Assembly (NCBI GenBank): GCA_947632085.1
Contig: CANRNY010000019.1
Span: 1-38,223 of the forward strand
Length of the DNA: 38,223 bases
Origin: an uncultured Bacilli bacterium
GTDB taxonomy: Bacteria; Bacillota_I; Bacilli_A; RF39; UBA660
Direction: 5' to 3'
A program made the position numbers and the translations under genes. This document shows positions 34,609 to 38,223 of this stretch, in pieces. Below the pieces are notes generated by a model. That model saw only the letters and a list, made by a program, of their open reading frames with translations. It searched no databases and was not told the DNA's origin. Position 1 is the stretch's first letter; each line of letters opens with the position of its first letter.

Positions 34609-35575
34609 ATCTATTATACCTTTTGGGTTTATAAGTTAGGACAATATCCGTTTGAATGGATGAATCTTTTGATGAATTATCTTTAGCTTTTGCCGGAATT
34701 TCTTGAGCATCGAATAAAAGGCAATTATAAAATAAATCAGTAGAATTAGCGATATTATTATTAGCACGATAGTTAAGCATAATAGTGCTGTTTTCACGAC
34801 CTAATTTATAAATATTGTTTTCTACTTTTTCAAGTAATTCAGCCTCAATACGATCTTCAGTACTAAAACTAGCAAAGGGATAATTTTGGACTTCACTAAC
34901 AACTATGGTTTCTAATATATTTGATAAATAAACAATATCATATTCTGTTTTGAAAGCTTTTGGTAAATCAAAAACGTCACAATTTTTAAAAGTTGGGTAT
35001 TTTCTTTTTCTTAATAAAGATTGTAATTTATAATATTCAGCTTCTTCGCTATAAAATGGCATACCATTTTGAATCATTTCTATTTTGTTAGTGTAAGAAG
35101 TAGGAAGAATAAAGTTACCATAACCTTTTTTGTTAAATTCATACATTATATTTTCCCAGAAGTAACCAACATCACTTGGTAATGATGGTAGTAATCTTCT
35201 TAGAGTTTTTAAGTTCCAAAATGATTTTTGGATTTTAGCTTTTTCGGTTAGTGGTAAATAAAAGCTTTGGAAGTCTTTAAAGCTTAAGGTTTTAATTGCA
35301 GCTATTTTAAGGAAAGTAATGTATCTTGTGAGCTTATTAATATCGTATAAATCGACTTTTTTAGCTCCGTAATATATAGCGCCTAAATATTGATCGCCAC
35401 TAGAAGCAACAGTAATAACATCTTTGTTGTTATAATTTATGACATCATTGACGCCTTGTTGATTTTCAGTGCCATAAAGAAAACATGTTCCATATTGCGA
35501 ATAATTATAGGTTGGGCGAAATGGTTGGTTAATTAAATTGATGGTTTCTTTAACATCTTTTTTTATAGCTTGCAT
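34607..35575 (-). CDS. DUF3419 (BtaA-like) SAM-dependent 3-amino-3-carboxypropyl transferase-like protein
   Basis: Family members include BtaA, which moves the 3-amino-3-carboxypropyl group of SAM to diacylglycerol in betaine-lipid synthesis. The hallmark is near the start: NQQGVNDVINYNNKDVITVASSGDQYLGAIYYGAKKVDLYDINKLTRYITFLKIAAIKTL has a nucleotide-binding SSGDQ, an acidic DIN and the LKIAAIK helix (about 41-98). Later GYFWENIMYEF and YDIVYLSNILE are Rossmann-like. The membrane-lipid role is inference; the gene could act on another acceptor. ATG at 35575 has SD AGGGGGAG 5 bases upstream; GTG six bases earlier (35579-35581) overlaps that SD. It lies alone between two terminators, driven by a perfect promoter. 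Confidence 0.78.
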   Translation of the reverse strand: MQAIKKDVKETINLINQPFRPTYNYSQYGTCFLYGTENQQGVNDVINYNNKDVITVASSGDQYLGAIYYGAKKVDLYDINKLTRYITFLKIAAIKTLSFKDFQSFYLPLTEKAKIQKSFWNLKTLRRLLPSLPSDVGYFWENIMYEFNKKGYGNFILPTSYTNKIEMIQNGMPFYSEEAEYYKLQSLLRKRKYPTFKNCDVFDLPKAFKTEYDIVYLSNILETIVVSEVQNYPFASFSTEDRIEAELLEKVENNIYKLGRENSTIMLNYRANNNIANSTDLFYNCLLFDAQEIPAKAKDNSSKDSSIQTDIVLTYKPKRYNR

Positions 35576-35602
35576 AATCACTCCCCCTTTTAAAGTAATT
35601 GT

Positions 35603-35631
35603 ATTATAAAGAAATGTCTATTTTTTGTCAA
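35603..35631 (-). promoter_or_regulatory. Perfect consensus promoter for the DUF3419 gene
   Basis: TTGACA (35626-35631), 17 bases, TATAAT (35603-35608) on the minus strand. A leader of about 20 bases leads to the strong SD. Confidence 0.9.
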
Positions 35632-35647
35632 AATCTTCTTATCAAAG

Positions 35648-35675
35648 AAAAAATACTTTGTAAAAAAGTATTTTT
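35648..35675 (-). terminator. nusG terminator
   Basis: AAAAATACTT/AAGTATTTTT (35649-35658 with 35666-35675) with a T-run on the minus strand, overlapping the nusG stop. It uncouples nusG from rplK. Confidence 0.8.
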
Positions 35676-36210
35676 ATTGTAATTTATTAACTTGAAATAA
35701 TTCAACTTCAACAGGTGTTTCTTGACCGAATAAATCTATTAAAACATTTAAACGGTTGTTTTCTATATCAATACTGTCAATAACACCATTCATTCCTTTG
35801 AATGGACCATCAACGATAGTTACTTTATCACCAACAGCCATTTCAGATTCAATATTAACTCTACTCATACCCATTGAAGCTAAAATACGATCTATTTCTT
35901 GAGGCATTAAAGGTGTTGGTTTGGCTTTGTGTCCAGATGAACCGATAAATCCAGTTACACCTGGTGTATTACGAACTATATACCAAGCTTCATCTGACAT
36001 AATCATTTCAACTAAAACATATCCGGGAAACATTTTTTTAACTTTTTCCTTTTTTACGCCATCTTTTACTTCAACTTCAGTTGTTTCAGGAATGATTACA
36101 CGGAAAATGTTATCTTGCATTCCCATTGAAATAGCTCTTTGTTCTAGTTTTTCTTTAACTTTTGATTCATGACCACTATATGTGTTAACAACATACCATT
36201 CTTTTTCCAT
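35674..36210 (-). CDS. nusG: Transcription elongation/termination factor NusG
   Basis: NusG binds RNA polymerase and couples transcription to termination and translation. The NGN domain (1-110) begins KEWYVVNTYSGHE and contains MFPGYVLVEM and VRNTPGVTGFIG; the KOW domain (about 122-165) has AVGDKVTIVDGPFKGMNG. Length 178 is normal. Its ATG overlaps the secE stop in TAATG, so translation is coupled. Confidence 0.98.
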   Translation of the reverse strand: MEKEWYVVNTYSGHESKVKEKLEQRAISMGMQDNIFRVIIPETTEVEVKDGVKKEKVKKMFPGYVLVEMIMSDEAWYIVRNTPGVTGFIGSSGHKAKPTPLMPQEIDRILASMGMSRVNIESEMAVGDKVTIVDGPFKGMNGVIDSIDIENNRLNVLIDLFGQETPVEVELFQVNKLQ

Positions 36211-36755
36211 TATGACAACACATCCTTCAAAAATGCAGCAAGTAATTCTATTCCTTCAAAGAATAAGCCAAGTACTAAGCAGAAAATAATAACAGCAATA
36301 GAGTATTTTATTATTTCTGAGCCTTTAGGCCATACTACTTTCTTTAGTTCTTTACCGACTAAATCGAAGTAACCTTCTTTCTTTTTTGTACTCTTTTTCT
36401 TTTTACCCTTTTTATCTGTTTTTATTTTGCTATAATCGTCGTCTTCGTCTTCGTCATCGCTAACGTCTTCATATTCATCGTCTTCTGATTCTAAATCATC
36501 GTCTTCGTCTTCTTCATTTTCATCTTCTTCATCTTCTTCATCAGAATCATCTTTGTCGTCATCGTCAGTTGCAATTTCTTCTTCAATTTCTTCGTCTTCT
36601 GTTTCTTCTTCTGCAACAACTTCTTCTGCTTCAAGTTCTTCGTCTAGTTCTTCATCTATCTCTTCTTTTACTTCTTCAACTTTTTCTTTAGCTTTTTTAG
36701 TCTTTGTTTTAATTTTTGTTTCATCAACATCTTTAATATTCTTTTTCTTTGCCAT
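36210..36755 (-). CDS. secE: SecE with a very long acidic N-terminal extension
   Basis: SecE is the essential clamp subunit of the SecYEG channel. The genuine SecE part is residues 128-181: the amphipathic YFDLVGKELKKVVWPK (KVVWP is the family signature) and one membrane helix (about 150-172). Before it come 127 residues not found in ordinary SecE (about 60 residues in total): a basic start, a dense Asp/Glu block (about 27-107, with runs such as DDDDKDD and EEDEEDE) and a Lys-rich bridge (about 110-126). The extension would lie in the cytosol near the ribosome or SecA side. SD GAGGTG is 5 bases before ATG. It shares the last base with nusG (TAATG). Confidence 0.93.
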   Translation of the reverse strand: MAKKKNIKDVDETKIKTKTKKAKEKVEEVKEEIDEELDEELEAEEVVAEEETEDEEIEEEIATDDDDKDDSDEEDEEDENEEDEDDDLESEDDEYEDVSDDEDEDDDYSKIKTDKKGKKKKSTKKKEGYFDLVGKELKKVVWPKGSEIIKYSIAVIIFCLVLGLFFEGIELLAAFLKDVLS

Positions 36756-36781
36756 AAGCCCACCTCATATTTTTTTGTATT

Positions 36782-36802
36782 AAAAAAACACCTTTTCGTG
36801 TT
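36782..36802 (-). terminator. Terminator-like hairpin at the start of the secE-nusG transcript
   Basis: AACAC/GTGTT (36787-36791 with 36798-36802) followed on the minus strand by seven T. It lies only a few bases after the predicted start site of the secE promoter, so it is an attenuator candidate rather than the end of sigH. Confidence 0.5.
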
Positions 36803-36809
36803 CAAATAG

Positions 36810-36839
36810 ACTATACCATATAAAGCTAGTAAAAATCAA
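36810..36839 (-). promoter_or_regulatory. Promoter for secE-nusG
   Basis: TTGATT (36834-36839), 18 bases ending in TGG, TATAGT (36810-36815) on the minus strand, an extended -10. It follows the sigH terminator. Confidence 0.6.
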
Positions 36840-36840
36840 G

Positions 36841-36867
36841 AAAAAGTTCGATATTTTCGAACTTTTT
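36841..36867 (-). terminator. sigH terminator
   Basis: AAAGTTCGA/TCGAACTTT (36843-36851 with 36857-36865), 5-base loop, five T on the minus strand, directly past the stop. Confidence 0.85.
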
Positions 36868-37482
36868 TTACCTTTCTTGTAATATTTTTTTAATTTTGGT
36901 TTTAACTCTTTGAATTGTGTTATCAACTTGTTTAAGATTTTTATCTAATAAATTAGCTATTTCATCGTATTTTAAACCATTTATCATTAGGGAATATACT
37001 TCGTATTCACTCTTGGATAAACTATTTTTTATTTTATCTAAGAGTTCTTTAAAGTCTTCTTCTTTTAAAATGTTTTCTAAAGGGTCATTTTTATTATTAT
37101 CACTTATTAAATCCATTAAGGGTGATGCTGACTGATTAGATACATGTTCTAAACTTAAAGACTCATTTAATAATTTATTCTTTTTACGACCAGCTTTTTG
37201 AATAGAAACTTGTAATTTACGATCAACACATAGAGTTATAAAACTTGATAAAGCGGCATAACGATCATCACGATAGCTATTTAGAGCATCAGAAAATCCA
37301 ACTAAAGCATCTTGCATTAAGTCATTATAATCATAACCAAGTAGTTTAGCCATACTAGAATATTTTTTCATTTCAATATCTATAATATATTTATACTTGG
37401 CAAATAATAAATCTTTAGCTTCTTCTGAAGACTCATGAATCATACTTATTAATTCGCTATCATTTAATTCATCGTAATTCAT
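36868..37482 (-). CDS. sigH: RNA polymerase sigma factor, SigH family
   Basis: SigH-type factors direct alternative transcription (in B. subtilis, entry to sporulation and competence). Region 2 is clear: AKDLLFAKYKYIID, DYNDLMQDALVGFSDALNSYR and FITLCVDRKLQVSIQKA (about 20-95). Region 4 (about 145-200) has SKSEYEVYSLMINGLKYDEIANLLDKNLKQVDNTIQRVK, the helix-turn-helix. The order rlmB-sigH-secE-nusG matches B. subtilis, supporting the family call. ATG at 37482 has SD GAGGT 5 bases upstream; the longer frame from TTG at 37494 has none. The gene begins 14 bases after rlmB and so shares its mRNA. No other sporulation gene is recognised in the window. Confidence 0.87.
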   Translation of the reverse strand: MNYDELNDSELISMIHESSEEAKDLLFAKYKYIIDIEMKKYSSMAKLLGYDYNDLMQDALVGFSDALNSYRDDRYAALSSFITLCVDRKLQVSIQKAGRKKNKLLNESLSLEHVSNQSASPLMDLISDNNKNDPLENILKEEDFKELLDKIKNSLSKSEYEVYSLMINGLKYDEIANLLDKNLKQVDNTIQRVKTKIKKILQER

Positions 37483-37496
37483 ATAATACCTCAATT

Positions 37497-38180
37497 TTAT
37501 TTATTTACTATTCCATATATTAAGATTGCAGCTGCTACTGAAGCATTTAAACTATTAACATGACCATATTGAGGAATAGCTAAAATAACATCACAATTTT
37601 TTTTAACAAGGCGACCTACACCATTACCTTCACTACCTATTACTAGTAATACTTTATCAGCATAAGAAACGTTCTTGTAGTTTTCACCATCCATATCAGC
37701 AGCATAGACAAAGTATCCGTTATCTTTAAAATCATCAATAACATTTACTAAGTTATTAACCATCGCAATATTAACATGTTCTAAGGCCCCACTACTTGTT
37801 CGCATAACAGTAGATGTAACACTAACACTACGATCTTTAGGAATAATAATTGATTTGATTCCTGCGGCTTCACAAGTTCTAATAATAGCACCGAAGTTAT
37901 GAGGATCTTCTAAATGGTCTAACATAACAACTATATTATCATTTAACATAGTTTTGTAATCAACATATTCATAATCATCGACAACAATAATTATGCCTTG
38001 GTGTTTACCTTCGACCATTCCATCCATTTTATGAATATCCATTGTTGAATAACTAATTTTATTATTTTTGATAAAATCGATTATTTCTTTATCATTAAAG
38101 TTATTAGCTAAATAAACCTTTTTGATAGCTTTAACATTATCTTTTAATTCATTAAAAACATTTTTACCAAATACTTTCAT
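37497..38180 (-). CDS. rlmB: 23S rRNA 2'-O-methyltransferase RlmB-type (SpoU/TrmH)
   Basis: SpoU methylases 2'-O-methylate RNA ribose using SAM held in a trefoil knot. An N-terminal substrate-binding domain (1-70) is followed by the three SpoU motifs: LEDPHNFGAIIRTCEAAG (motif 1, about 91-108), LLVIGSEGNGV (motif 2, about 177-187) and VNSLNASVAAAILIY (motif 3, about 208-222). It lies next to sigH as in Bacillus. Its ATG overlaps the upstream stop in TAATG. Confidence 0.93.
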   Translation of the reverse strand: MKVFGKNVFNELKDNVKAIKKVYLANNFNDKEIIDFIKNNKISYSTMDIHKMDGMVEGKHQGIIIVVDDYEYVDYKTMLNDNIVVMLDHLEDPHNFGAIIRTCEAAGIKSIIIPKDRSVSVTSTVMRTSSGALEHVNIAMVNNLVNVIDDFKDNGYFVYAADMDGENYKNVSYADKVLLVIGSEGNGVGRLVKKNCDVILAIPQYGHVNSLNASVAAAILIYGIVNK

Positions 38181-38223
38181 TATTCTTCACCTACTATAAA
38201 ATCCATTATTTCTTTTATACGAT
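38180..38223 (-). CDS. 3' end of an upstream gene, probably mini-RNase III (mrnC)
   Basis: A reading frame enters from the right edge and ends at 38180 with residues RIKEIMDFIVGEE and TAA, in a TAATG overlap with rlmB. In Bacillota mrnC precedes rlmB and ends in a similar acidic helix, so mrnC is the best guess; 14 residues are too few to prove it. Confidence 0.45.
   Translation of the reverse strand, partial: RIKEIMDFIVGEE

Noticed and set aside
36553-36783. A plus-strand Ser-rich frame
   Set aside because: It is the mirror of the Asp/Glu block of secE; composition explains it.
202-38182. Use of the mycoplasma genetic code (TGA as Trp)
   Set aside because: Trp codons that I checked in many genes are all TGG, and conserved proteins are complete without TGA. 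Only the absence of TGA stops remains odd.
1-38223. CRISPR array, tRNA, rRNA, transposase, integrase or attachment sites
   Set aside because: I found no regularly spaced repeats, no tRNA cloverleaf, and no transposase or integrase-like protein. The insertions in the ribosomal cluster have no flanking repeats that I can see.

Overview
The window is about 30% GC, tightly packed and almost entirely transcribed from the minus strand; only a DUF378 gene and a FemA/FemB-like gene lie on the plus strand. Gene content points to a Gram-positive-type low-GC bacterium of the Bacillota, probably an uncultivated gut lineage near the Erysipelotrichales/RF39 group (inference). It keeps cell-wall genes (FemX-like ligase, CdaA/CdaR, an SxxK serine hydrolase), so it is not a wall-less mycoplasma. 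No gene with a visible stop ends in TGA (28 TAA and 7 TAG by my reading), yet every Trp codon I checked is TGG.

Layout from right to left, the direction of transcription: the tail of an upstream gene (perhaps mrnC), rlmB and sigH; secE-nusG; a DUF3419/BtaA-like gene with a perfect consensus promoter; a 2088-residue cell-surface protein (fibro-slime domain plus 12 CnaB-like domains); rplK-rplA; a second perfect promoter with the L10 leader and rplJ-rplL; two small membrane proteins, one a likely type IV prepilin, in the slot where rpoB-rpoC usually lie; then rpsL-rpsG-fusA and tuf. After that come a membrane SxxK serine hydrolase, a three-gene SPFH/membrane/zinc-ribbon cassette, the plus-strand femX-like gene, a DUF308 membrane protein, secG, the rnr-smpB-amidase-DUF3048 run, cdaA-cdaR, DUF378, a LolA-like lipoprotein, a small anchored protein, a CtpA/B-type S41 protease and a nucleoside di/triphosphatase (DUF402).

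The most striking signal is the promoter of the SPFH cassette. A perfect -35 (TTGACA) and a perfect -10 (TATAAT) are separated by 18 bp, and eight of those are a run of G directly beside the -10. In such an AT-rich genome this is the architecture expected of slipped-strand, phase-variable promoters. The cassette is a candidate on/off membrane-stress or membrane-domain system resembling YdjI-type SPFH operons, but without a PspA gene in the window.

Other notable features are the interrupted ribosomal/str cluster, acidic extensions on L11 and SecE, Lys-rich cytosolic tails on several membrane proteins, an S12 with Ile in place of the near-universal Pro of the PGVRYH loop, and a well-preserved set of leaders, promoters and terminators.
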